From Pedobacter miscanthi (lineage in GTDB: Bacteria; Bacteroidota; Bacteroidia; Sphingobacteriales; Sphingobacteriaceae): DNA of 64,000 nucleotides. The notes beneath the pieces were generated by a model, which did no database searches, was not told the origin of the DNA, and saw only the letters and a list, made by a program, of their open reading frames with translations. The stretch is taken from contig NZ_QNQU01000023.1 in the NCBI RefSeq assembly GCF_003315595.1, forward strand, positions 54,220 through 118,219, written 5' to 3'. A program made the translations under genes and the position numbers. Below are positions 16,264 through 23,858 of this stretch, one piece after another. The stretch's first letter is position 1. Each line of letters starts with the position of its first letter.

Positions 16264-16352
16264 CACACGAAGACGACAAGCTGAAAATTCTTGACACTAA
16301 AATTAAAGGGATTTGCGGATTGCTTGTATTTTATTTTTAATTTCGTGCCATT

Positions 16353-17351
16353 ATGAAAGAAACAGTGGTGAGCGGCATCCGCTCAACAGGAAAATTACAT
16401 TTAGGAAACTACTACGGTGCGGTTAAAAACTTCGTTCAGATGCAGAACGACTACAATTGCTATTTTTTTATCGCCGATTTACACTCTTTAACCACCCATC
16501 CTACCCCTGCCGATTTACATGGCAACATTAAACATGTATTGGTTGAGTACCTGGCAAGTGGCATTGACCCTGAAAACAGTACAATTTATATACAAAGCGA
16601 TGTTCCGGAAATTGCGGAACTTTATTTATACCTGAACATGAACGCCTACATGGGCGAGCTTGAACGCAGTACTTCTTTTAAAGATAAGGTACGTGCAAAC
16701 CCGGATAATGTAAATGCAGGATTATTGACCTATCCGGTATTGATGGCTGCTGATATCCTGATCCACAAGGCTACGAAAGTACCTGTTGGAAAAGACCAGG
16801 AGCAACACTTAGAAATGGCCCGTACCTTTGGAAACCGTTTTAACAGGTTATATAATACTGAATATTTCCCTGAGCCATACGCTTTTAGTTTTACCGAAAA
16901 GCTGGTTAAGGTACCTGGTTTGGACGGAAAAGGTAAAATGGGAAAATCAGAAGGCGAAGCCAATGCGGTTTACCTCTCAGACGATCCTGAAACCATCCGT
17001 AAAAAAGTAATGAGGGCAGTGAGCGATGGCGGTCCGACAGAAGAAAACCAGGCAAAGCCAGAACCGATTCAAAACTTATTCGACCTGATGAAAGTGGTTT
17101 CGAGTGTTGATACACACCAGCATTTTGATGACCTGTATAATAAAATGCAGATCCGTTACGGCGATTTCAAAAAACAACTCGCAGAAGATATGATTATCGC
17201 TACAGCGCCTATGCGCGAGCGCATTCAGGATATTGCCAAAGATGACGCCTATTTAAGGCAGGTGGCTAAACATGGCGCATTAAAAGCCCGTGAAAGTGCA
17301 CAGAAAACAATTAAAGAGGTACGCAGTTTAATCGGGTTTAAAAGTTTTTAA
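16353..17351 (+). CDS. trpS: Tryptophanyl-tRNA synthetase
   Basis: Class I synthetase of 332 residues charging tRNA-Trp. HIGH-like motif KLHLGNYYG (14-22), GKDQEQHLEMAR typical of TrpRS (about 147-157), and the KMSKS loop as KMGKS (195-199). Length is normal for bacterial TrpS. Upstream there is a near-match to the -7 box (tattttatttttaatttcg). Followed by the deoxynucleoside kinase gene after 78 bp with a hairpin between. Confidence 0.96.
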   Translation: MKETVVSGIRSTGKLHLGNYYGAVKNFVQMQNDYNCYFFIADLHSLTTHPTPADLHGNIKHVLVEYLASGIDPENSTIYIQSDVPEIAELYLYLNMNAYMGELERSTSFKDKVRANPDNVNAGLLTYPVLMAADILIHKATKVPVGKDQEQHLEMARTFGNRFNRLYNTEYFPEPYAFSFTEKLVKVPGLDGKGKMGKSEGEANAVYLSDDPETIRKKVMRAVSDGGPTEENQAKPEPIQNLFDLMKVVSSVDTHQHFDDLYNKMQIRYGDFKKQLAEDMIIATAPMRERIQDIAKDDAYLRQVAKHGALKARESAQKTIKEVRSLIGFKSF

Positions 17352-17372
17352 TTAATATTGTGATAAGCGCTT

Positions 17373-17408
17373 AGCGTTTGGCGCTTTAATCGCCGTTCGC
17401 ATAACGCT
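17373..17408. repeat. Nested hairpin AGCGTT...AACGCT
   Basis: AGCGTT (17373-17378) and AACGCT (17403-17408) enclose GGCG..CGCC. Same word family as 11831-11860. It could attenuate read-through from trpS but lacks a T run. Confidence 0.5.
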
Positions 17409-17429
17409 CAACGCAAAACGCAAAAGAAG

Positions 17430-18044
17430 ATGCACATAGCAATTGTAGGAAATATTGGCGCCGGTAAAACCACTTTAACAGGTTTACTGGCCAAAAATTA
17501 TGGATGGGAAGCTTTATACGAAGCGGTGGATAACAATCCGTACCTGGAAGATTTTTACAGCGACATGAAACGCTGGAGTTTTAATCTTCAGATTTATTTC
17601 CTGAACAGCCGTTTTCAGCAGATTACCGATATCGAGGTAAATAAACGCAATGTAATCCAGGACAGGACCATTTATGAAGATGCACATATTTTTGCAGAAA
17701 ACCTGCATGATATGGCTTTAATGACCACCCGTGATCACGATAATTACCGTGCTATTTTCGATAACATTACCTCATTTATAAAACCGCCTGATCTACTGGT
17801 TTATCTTCGCGCATCGGTACCAACACTGGTAAACAATATTCAGCGTCGCGGCCGTGAGTACGAAGCTGGTATCCGTATCGATTATCTTTCTAAACTTAAT
17901 GAAAAATATGAAGCCTGGATTAAAGGTTATAATCTTGGTAAATTGTTAATTCTGGATAAAGATAAGCTGGATTTTACCAATAATCCTGAAGATTTGGGAA
18001 CGGTGATCCAATCAATTGAAGCTGAAATTAACGGATTGTTTTAA
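17430..18044 (+). CDS. Deoxynucleoside kinase
   Basis: 204 residues of the dNK/dGK family that phosphorylates deoxynucleosides for salvage. P-loop GNIGAGKTT (7-15), E32-type base in ALYEAVDNNPYLEDFY, QIYFLNSRF, the DRT motif as QDRTIYEDAHIF, and the LID Arg-rich region QRRGREYE. Sequence does not separate dA/dG from broad specificity. Downstream are a small DUF5808 gene and kdsB in the same direction. Confidence 0.9.
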   Translation: MHIAIVGNIGAGKTTLTGLLAKNYGWEALYEAVDNNPYLEDFYSDMKRWSFNLQIYFLNSRFQQITDIEVNKRNVIQDRTIYEDAHIFAENLHDMALMTTRDHDNYRAIFDNITSFIKPPDLLVYLRASVPTLVNNIQRRGREYEAGIRIDYLSKLNEKYEAWIKGYNLGKLLILDKDKLDFTNNPEDLGTVIQSIEAEINGLF

Positions 18045-18088
18045 TTTGTAGGCTAATCTGGTTTAACCACAGATTTATATCTGACTGT

Positions 18089-18295
18089 ATGATGAAAAAA
18101 GATTTTGAGCAGGAAAATCCAGAAAACTGGAAATGGGGTACTTTTTACTTCAATAAAAAAGACTCGAGATTAATTGTACCCAAGCGGGTAAAATTGTTGG
18201 GCTGGACGTTAAATTTTGCCCATCCTGTTTCATACCTCATTATCGCGTTGATTTTTATATTTGTTTTTTATCAGTTCTATCGGCACAATATATGA
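18089..18295 (+). CDS. DUF5808-like small membrane protein
   Basis: 68 residues. N-terminal half NPENWKWGTFYFNKKDSRLIVPKRVKLLGWTLNFAHP fits the DUF5808 pattern (W-G-x-F-Y-x-N...D-x-R-x-x-V-P-K-R...G-W-T-x-N-x-A), followed by one membrane helix (about 45-63). Function unknown. The stop overlaps the kdsB start as ATGA, so kdsB is translationally coupled to it. ATG at 18089 or 18092. Confidence 0.82.
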   Translation: MMKKDFEQENPENWKWGTFYFNKKDSRLIVPKRVKLLGWTLNFAHPVSYLIIALIFIFVFYQFYRHNI

Positions 18296-19059
18296 AAGAT
18301 AGAAATTTAAAAGCAATTGGGATTATTCCGGCACGCTACGCCTCTACCCGTTTTCCGGGCAAACCATTGGTTGATATTGCCGGAAAAAGCATGATCCAAA
18401 GGGTTTATGAGCAGGCATCGAAAGCAAAAAGTTTATCAAAAGTAGTTGTTGCCACGGATGATGTACGAATTGCAGACGAAGTGAAACGTTTTGGTGGGGA
18501 ATTTGTACTCACCTCTTCTGAACATCAAAGCGGAACAGACCGATGTGCCGAAGTAATTGAACAGTTACCGGGATACGATATCGTAATCAATATTCAGGGC
18601 GACGAGCCTTTTATAGAACCTGCACAGATCGAATTGCTGGCAAGCTGTTTTTCTGAAGAAAAAGTGCAGCTGGCTACTTTAATCAAATCTATCCATAGCC
18701 AGGAAAGTGTGTATAATCCAAATAGTCCAAAGGTTGTAATTGATGTAAACGGACGAGCCATGTATTTTAGCCGGAGTCCGATTCCATTTATCAGGAACGG
18801 CGAACCGGGTATTTGGGCGGAGAAACATCAGTTTTATAAACATATTGGTATTTATGGTTACAGAACCGAATCGCTAAAAGCCATTACCAAACTTCCCCCA
18901 TCTTCTTTAGAAATTGCTGAAAGCTTGGAGCAGCTGCGCTGGATTGAAAACGGATTCTATATTCAAACCAAAATAACCGACCTCGAAACGGTTGCGATTG
19001 ATACCCCCGAGGATTTATTGAAATTGAATAACTTACTGGAAGCATTAAAACTCGAGTAA
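18292..19059 (+). CDS. kdsB: 3-deoxy-manno-octulosonate cytidylyltransferase
   Basis: Activates Kdo as CMP-Kdo for lipid A/LPS core. 255 residues: GIIPARYASTRFPGKPL (about 10-26), VVVATDDVRI, ECG-type SEHQSGTDRCAEV, INIQGDEPFI, YFSRSPIPF and HIGIYGYR, all KdsB signatures. Last gene of the dNK-DUF5808-kdsB unit. Its stop codon lies in the first unit of the 99-bp tandem duplication described next. Confidence 0.96.
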   Translation: MKDRNLKAIGIIPARYASTRFPGKPLVDIAGKSMIQRVYEQASKAKSLSKVVVATDDVRIADEVKRFGGEFVLTSSEHQSGTDRCAEVIEQLPGYDIVINIQGDEPFIEPAQIELLASCFSEEKVQLATLIKSIHSQESVYNPNSPKVVIDVNGRAMYFSRSPIPFIRNGEPGIWAEKHQFYKHIGIYGYRTESLKAITKLPPSSLEIAESLEQLRWIENGFYIQTKITDLETVAIDTPEDLLKLNNLLEALKLE

Positions 19060-19250
19060 GAATAAAATCATCTTAAAAATGAAAGAATGATTGAATTTTG
19101 AATGAGTGACCTGGCAATTGCATGGAACATTCAAAACTCAATAATTCAAAACGAGTAAGAATAAAGTAATCATTAAAAATGAAAGAATGATTGAATTTTG
19201 AATGAAGGACCGGGCAATTGCATGGAACGTTCAAAACTAAATCATTCAAA
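19053..19250. repeat. 99-bp tandem duplication with internal inverted repeats
   Basis: Two units, 19053-19151 and 19152-19250, both opening with cgagtaagaataaa and sharing gaatgattgaattttgaatg, ggcaattgcatggaac and ttcaaaac. Unit 1 begins at the last codons of kdsB. Each unit can fold back: ATTGAATTTTGAATG against CATTCAAAA.TCAAT. No coding frame. Confidence 0.88.
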
Positions 19251-19260
19251 ATTCAATCAT

Positions 19261-20214
19261 TTATCCAAGCACCAGCTCCATCTGTATATTACATCTCGTG
19301 TACGGCGTTGGTTTACCGGCTACTTTTTGAAAACCCAGTTTATGGTAAAGGTTTATTGCGGGTTTAAGGATGGTATTGCTCTCCAGATAGAGTTTAGAAG
19401 CACCAAAGGATTTTGCCTTTTCAATTATCGCGTTTGCCAATAAAAATCCTACGTTTTTTCCCTGTGCTTTCGGCGATACAGCCATTTTAGCGAGTTCGAA
19501 ATCATATTCACCATCGTCCATTTTAATCAGCGCACATACACCCAGGGGTTCGTTTTCATATAAAGCTACCAATATCACACCACCTTTATCCAGGATGTAA
19601 CCCTGTGGATTATCCAAAGCTTTATAATCAGAGTCTTCCATTGTAAAATAATGTGAAATCCATTCTACATTTAAAGCCCTGAAAGCTTCCTGGTATGCGG
19701 GCTTGTAATCAACAATCTGCACTTTTAAGCTATCTCTTTCCTTTTTCTTTTCCATTACCCTTCTCAATAACGTTTTCTGTTCCAGTAAAAATTCCCACTC
19801 TCCTATTGCTTCCCATAATTTATTCTGCGATTGTGCCGATATTTCTTCAACAGCTGCATTAACGTCTATCAGCTGATCTTCTATCTCTTTCGAAATCTCC
19901 ACCCCCTTTTTTGTGAGACTTACCATGTTCCTTCGTCCATCGGCCTTATCCTTGCTTTCTCTCACATATCCTTTTTTCAGCATTTCGCTAATGATCTTAC
20001 TCACCGAAGGATGTGAATGACCGATATTTTTAGCCAGCTCTGTAATGGTTTTCTCCTCACCTTTTGCCAGGGCATAAAAAACCGGGAACCATTTGGGCTG
20101 CATATCAATGTTGTATAATTTGTAAATCTGAGCGGCATCTTCGGTAACCTTATCGGTTAACATTCTTAACCTACTACCTATAGCTACCTTGCCTGTCTGT
20201 TCGAAAAAATTCAT
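19261..20214 (-). CDS. MarR-family HTH fused to GNAT N-acetyltransferase
   Basis: 317 residues. Residues about 1-140 are a MarR winged helix (ITELAKNIGHSHPSVSKIISEMLKKGYVRESKDKADGRRN, with the D-x-R wing); residues about 165-317 are a GNAT domain (motif A LAKMAVSPKAQGKNVGFLLANAIIEKAK, with Q-x-x-G acetyl-CoA loop). Bifunctional MarR/GNAT proteins exist in many bacteria, with unknown acceptor. ATG 20214 is preceded by a promoter and a palindrome that fits MarR operators (20226-20273), so autoregulation is likely. Confidence 0.9.
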   Translation of the reverse strand: MNFFEQTGKVAIGSRLRMLTDKVTEDAAQIYKLYNIDMQPKWFPVFYALAKGEEKTITELAKNIGHSHPSVSKIISEMLKKGYVRESKDKADGRRNMVSLTKKGVEISKEIEDQLIDVNAAVEEISAQSQNKLWEAIGEWEFLLEQKTLLRRVMEKKKERDSLKVQIVDYKPAYQEAFRALNVEWISHYFTMEDSDYKALDNPQGYILDKGGVILVALYENEPLGVCALIKMDDGEYDFELAKMAVSPKAQGKNVGFLLANAIIEKAKSFGASKLYLESNTILKPAINLYHKLGFQKVAGKPTPYTRCNIQMELVLG

Positions 20215-20225
20215 AACAATAATTA

Positions 20226-20273
20226 ATTACGTAATCAGTTACGCAAATATAAAAATTTAATTATAACACACAA
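20226..20273 (-). promoter_or_regulatory. Promoter and candidate MarR operator of the MarR-GNAT gene
   Basis: On the minus strand: TTG at 20271-20273, 19-bp spacer, TATATTTG at 20244-20251. Just downstream is the palindrome ATTACGTAAT (20226-20235) and a further TTACG-type half site (20239-20243), placed where a bound repressor would block the start. Confidence 0.65.
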
Positions 20274-20317
20274 TAAATTTATTGTAAGGAGATAACATTT
20301 TAGTACTTTCGTTATGC

Positions 20318-20887
20318 ATGAAAAATATAATGCTCGTTTTTATTTTTATTCTGGGCCACAAGGTGCTTTTTGCGCAAGAGACTGCCGGCGTGATTGTTAA
20401 AACCAATGTTTTAAATCTGGTTATGAAAAGGCCTACCCTATCGATTGAAAAAACATTTTCAGAAAAATACGGATTGGAGCTTTCTTATACGTCTGGCGAA
20501 ATCAAAAATATAGGCAATCTTGATTATTACCATTATGAAGGCTTTTTGCTGCGTGCGAAAAAATACATCAAACCGATCAGAAAGAAAGAGGCTAATGCTT
20601 TTTACGGCGCCTATTTTGGGAATTTGGATAGGAAAATCATAACGCATGGCTCGGTAGACCGCACAGGCTTTTTCAGCTGGGGACGTAACCGTGATTTCGA
20701 CGCTAATTCATTACGTTACGGAGGAACATTTGGAGTTTCATTTATCCCAAAGAAACATTTTCTCATCGAAGGTTTAACCGGACTGGGCTATGGGGATTAT
20801 TATAATGTTAAGAGCAATTTATGGAATAAGCCAACTGGCGGATATTTAGATTTTCAGTTGTGGTTTTCTGTTGGTTATACTTTTTAG
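20318..20887 (+). CDS. Exported outer-membrane protein of unknown family
   Basis: 189 residues with a signal peptide (about 1-19, ending VLFAQE). The mature part has alternating aromatic strands (FFSWGRNRDF, GGTFGVSFIP, GLTGLGYGDYYNV, YLDFQLWFSVGYTF) and ends in an aromatic Phe, as in outer-membrane barrels inserted by BamA. It resembles DUF3575-type proteins of Bacteroidetes, but I cannot confirm this. A near-consensus -7 box (TACTTTCG, 20304-20311) precedes ATG 20318. Confidence 0.7.
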   Translation: MKNIMLVFIFILGHKVLFAQETAGVIVKTNVLNLVMKRPTLSIEKTFSEKYGLELSYTSGEIKNIGNLDYYHYEGFLLRAKKYIKPIRKKEANAFYGAYFGNLDRKIITHGSVDRTGFFSWGRNRDFDANSLRYGGTFGVSFIPKKHFLIEGLTGLGYGDYYNVKSNLWNKPTGGYLDFQLWFSVGYTF

Positions 20888-20944
20888 CGGTACACACATT
20901 ATAATACAGAACTGAATTAAAACATAAATTTTGTAATTTTGAGT

Positions 20945-21487
20945 ATGAGAAATATATCGTTCGTAGTCGCATTTTGCCTGTTCGTCTTGGTTGCCTGTAA
21001 ACCTAACAGCAAAAAAGAAGCCGATGCTATTGAATTTAAAAATGTAAACCAGCGTATAGCTAAATCGTTCTCTGATTTGAAACGTTTGGATACTTTTAAA
21101 ATTGAACTTACCGGCCGTAAGCCAGAGGAAATGGTTTTGAATTTTACCATCAAAAACGCCGAGGGGAAAGAAATCTATAATGCAAAAATCAAAGGCGCTG
21201 AATTATTGAGCAATACCGACCCGAATGTAGACCTTTCTAAAGAAAAAGACCAGGTAATTTTCTTAAAAACCATTGCTGATGATTTTTTCAGCGATGATAA
21301 CTTTCTGGAGCCTGCGGTAATGCCTGAGGATAAAGCTGATCAATACACCCCAGACAAAGCTCTTTACGAAGAATTAAAAAAATCAGGATTAAATGGCTTT
21401 AAATACCGTTTGGGCAAAGAAAACAACATTTATATCGCCTGGAGCGAAAAAGAACAGAAAGTAAAAATTTATTATAATTGTTGTTAA
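20945..21487 (+). CDS. Lipoprotein of unknown function
   Basis: 180 residues from ATG 20945 (a TTG two codons upstream is open but unlikely). The N-terminus is a lipoprotein signal, with the lipobox LVAC around residue 18-19. The mature protein is charged and hydrophilic, with VEFKNVNQRIAKSFSDLKRLDTFKIELTG-like helix-strand structure and a C-terminal KEQKVKIYYNCC. No family recognised. Next to a palindromic repeat starting 33 bp after its stop. Confidence 0.75.
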   Translation: MRNISFVVAFCLFVLVACKPNSKKEADAIEFKNVNQRIAKSFSDLKRLDTFKIELTGRKPEEMVLNFTIKNAEGKEIYNAKIKGAELLSNTDPNVDLSKEKDQVIFLKTIADDFFSDDNFLEPAVMPEDKADQYTPDKALYEELKKSGLNGFKYRLGKENNIYIAWSEKEQKVKIYYNCC

Positions 21488-21520
21488 CAACCTAAATATC
21501 GACCCGGTTAAAAAAAGATA

Positions 21521-21598
21521 GCGTCATTTCGACCGTAGCGGAGAAATCTACCTCGAGATAGATCTCTCCGTTTCACTGCGTTACAGTCGAGATGACGC
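21521..21598. repeat. Repeat family A, complete palindromic copy
   Basis: GCGTCATTTCGAC at 21521 pairs with the end GTCGAGATGACGC at 21586-21598, with further pairing of gagatagatctctcc inside. It abuts the truncated DinB-family frame. Confidence 0.85.
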
Positions 21599-21602
21599 TA
21601 CC

Positions 21603-21902
21603 CTGATCGGGATTTTAAACGTATTTAATGGTGGTCTGCTGGAAATTAAAGATCAATATAGTTTTGATCTTCTTCCCATAACTTCGGAAGCCGACTGGAA
21701 AAAACTGGCTTCCGGATTATTGACCAATGCTACAGTTTTTGCAGATGCAGTTGAAAAAATGCCGGACGAAAAATTTGATGAGGTATTTGTAAACGAGAAA
21801 TACGGCAGTTACCTCCGCAATATTGAAGCTGTTATCGAACACAGTTATTATCATTTGGGGCAGATTGTACTGATCAGAAAATTGATATTTGCGGGTGGCT
21901 AA
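21603..21902 (+). pseudogene. C-terminal remnant of a DinB-family (four-helix metal hydrolase-like) gene
   Basis: A frame open from just after the repeat (about 21603) to TAA 21900-21902 reads NVFNGGLLEIKDQYSFDLLP, ...LTNATVFADAVEKMPDEKFDEVFVNEKYGSYLRNIEAVIEHSYYHLGQIVLIRK. The EH..YHLGQI..I ending is the third-helix His motif of DinB/YfiT proteins. The N-terminal half with the first conserved His is missing: upstream is the palindrome 21521-21598, then the lipoprotein gene. A TTG at 21720 could start only a 60-residue piece. Best read as a gene cut at its 5' side. Confidence 0.75.
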
Positions 21903-22159
21903 ATCAAACACCTTCATTTCGAGCGGAACACAGCGCAGTTAGAAAATCTAAAAGATAGATCCTGACGACTTTATCGTTTGGATCTTTTGCTGATAACATC
22001 TTTTAAGGATTTAGAGTATAGAGTAAAGAGCTAAAATAACTATTTTGTATCTTCAAAAAAAGAGAGCGAAACCCTTAATTTAGGTATTATACTGAATCAC
22101 ATTGCTTTATCATATTTAAAATAAATCTTTTTTCCCTGCGCTAAAACAAGGATTTTTCT
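21903..22159. other. Intergenic stretch with a degenerate repeat A trace
   Basis: ttcatttcgagcgg and cagcgcagtt...aaatct at 21912-21950 look like a worn family A copy. The rest is AT-rich with no frame, leading into the pyrG promoter. Confidence 0.4.
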
Positions 22160-22167
22160 TACCTTTG
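22160..22167 (+). promoter_or_regulatory. -7 box for pyrG
   Basis: TACCTTTG, a perfect TAnnTTTG, 53 bp before ATG 22221, leaving a leader of about 48 nt. Confidence 0.55.
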
Positions 22168-22220
22168 TATCCCGTACAAAAAGCGGCAATAATTACATTT
22201 TGCCGTAAAAAATCACAAAC

Positions 22221-23837
22221 ATGACTAAGTATATTTTTGTTACGGGCGGTGTTACTTCCTCTTTGGGTAAGGGCATCATTTCCGCATCTTTAGCTAAACT
22301 TTTACAGGCACGTGGCTACCGTGTAACCATTCAAAAATTCGATCCGTACATCAATATCGATCCGGGAACTTTAAATCCATACGAACATGGCGAATGCTTT
22401 GTTACCGAAGATGGTGCTGAAACCGATCTGGATCTTGGTCATTACGAACGTTTCCTTAACGTTCCAACTTCACAGGCAAATAACATTACTACCGGCCGTA
22501 TTTACCAGAACGTTATCAGCAAAGAGCGTAAAGGCGAATATTTAGGTAAAACGGTTCAGGTTGTTCCGCATATTACCGACGAGATTAAACGCAACATGCG
22601 CATTTTAGGCGAAAGCGGCGATTATGATATCGTGATAACAGAGCTTGGCGGAACTGTTGGCGATATCGAATCTTTACCTTTTATCGAAGCGGTACGTCAG
22701 TTTAAATGGGAAGAAGGCAGCACAAATGCTATCGTAATCCACTTAACACTAGTACCTTACCTGGCTGCTGCAGGCGAGTTAAAAACCAAACCTACACAGC
22801 ACTCGGTTAAGGCTTTATTGGAGTATGGTATCCAGCCTGATATATTGGTTTGCCGTACCGAACACCACCTTGGCCCTGATTTAAGAAAAAAAATTGCTTT
22901 ATTTTGTAACGTTAACATCAATGCTGTAGTCGAATCGATGGATGCATCAACTATTTATGATGTGCCATTGTTGATGTTAAAAGAACAACTGGATAAAACG
23001 GTATTATCAAAATTAAAGCTGCCAACCAAAAACGATCCGGATATGGAAAGCTGGAAAGATTTCCTTGGCCGTTTAAAAAACCCTACAGCAGAGGTTAAAA
23101 TCGGTTTGATTGGTAAATATGTAGAATTACCTGATGCCTATAAATCAATTATCGAATCTTTTGTACACGCAGGTTCGAAAAATGAATGTAAGGTAAAGGT
23201 TGAATATATCCACTCAGAAGGTCTCTTCCCTGATAACGTAAAAGAAAAATTAGGCCACTTACAGGGTGTTTTAGTTGCGCCAGGCTTTGGTAGCCGCGGT
23301 ATTGAAGGTAAAATTGATGCCATTAAATACGTAAGGGAAAACAACGTTCCTTTCTTTGGGATCTGTTTAGGGATGCAGTGTGCTGTGGTTGAGTTTGGCC
23401 GGAATGTTTTGGGCTTAAAAGACGCACATACCACAGAAATTGAAGAAAATACTGCCAATCCGGTAATTAATATGATGGAGGAGCAGAAAAAAGTAACAAA
23501 CAAAGGTGGTACCATGCGTTTAGGATCTTATCCATGCGATATTAAAAAAGGCACAAAAGCTTTTTCTATCTATGGCAAACAACACATTAACGAGCGTCAC
23601 CGTCACCGTTACGAATTTAACAATGAATATTTAAAGCAATACGAAGATGCGGGTATGATTGCATCGGGTATAAATCCACAGACTAATTTAGTTGAAATTG
23701 TGGAGCTTAAAAACCATCCGTTTTTCGTTGGCGGACAGTTTCACCCAGAATTAAAATCAACAGTTGCTAATCCTCACCCACTTTTTGTTAAATTTGTCGC
23801 CGCTGCGATGGAGTTTGCGAAAAAGAAAACGAATTAA
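22221..23837 (+). CDS. pyrG: CTP synthase
   Basis: Converts UTP to CTP with ATP and glutamine. 538 residues: synthetase part 1-270 (KYIFVTGGVTSSLGKGI P-loop, FDPYINIDPGTLNPYEHGE, GGTVGDIES), then a class I glutamine amidotransferase part with the nucleophile Cys in FGICLGMQ and the His-Glu of QFHPEL. Full length and intact. yidC follows 21 bp later, so the two are probably one transcript. Confidence 0.98.
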   Translation: MTKYIFVTGGVTSSLGKGIISASLAKLLQARGYRVTIQKFDPYINIDPGTLNPYEHGECFVTEDGAETDLDLGHYERFLNVPTSQANNITTGRIYQNVISKERKGEYLGKTVQVVPHITDEIKRNMRILGESGDYDIVITELGGTVGDIESLPFIEAVRQFKWEEGSTNAIVIHLTLVPYLAAAGELKTKPTQHSVKALLEYGIQPDILVCRTEHHLGPDLRKKIALFCNVNINAVVESMDASTIYDVPLLMLKEQLDKTVLSKLKLPTKNDPDMESWKDFLGRLKNPTAEVKIGLIGKYVELPDAYKSIIESFVHAGSKNECKVKVEYIHSEGLFPDNVKEKLGHLQGVLVAPGFGSRGIEGKIDAIKYVRENNVPFFGICLGMQCAVVEFGRNVLGLKDAHTTEIEENTANPVINMMEEQKKVTNKGGTMRLGSYPCDIKKGTKAFSIYGKQHINERHRHRYEFNNEYLKQYEDAGMIASGINPQTNLVEIVELKNHPFFVGGQFHPELKSTVANPHPLFVKFVAAAMEFAKKKTN

Positions 23838-23858
23838 AAGCAGTATTAAACATAAATA

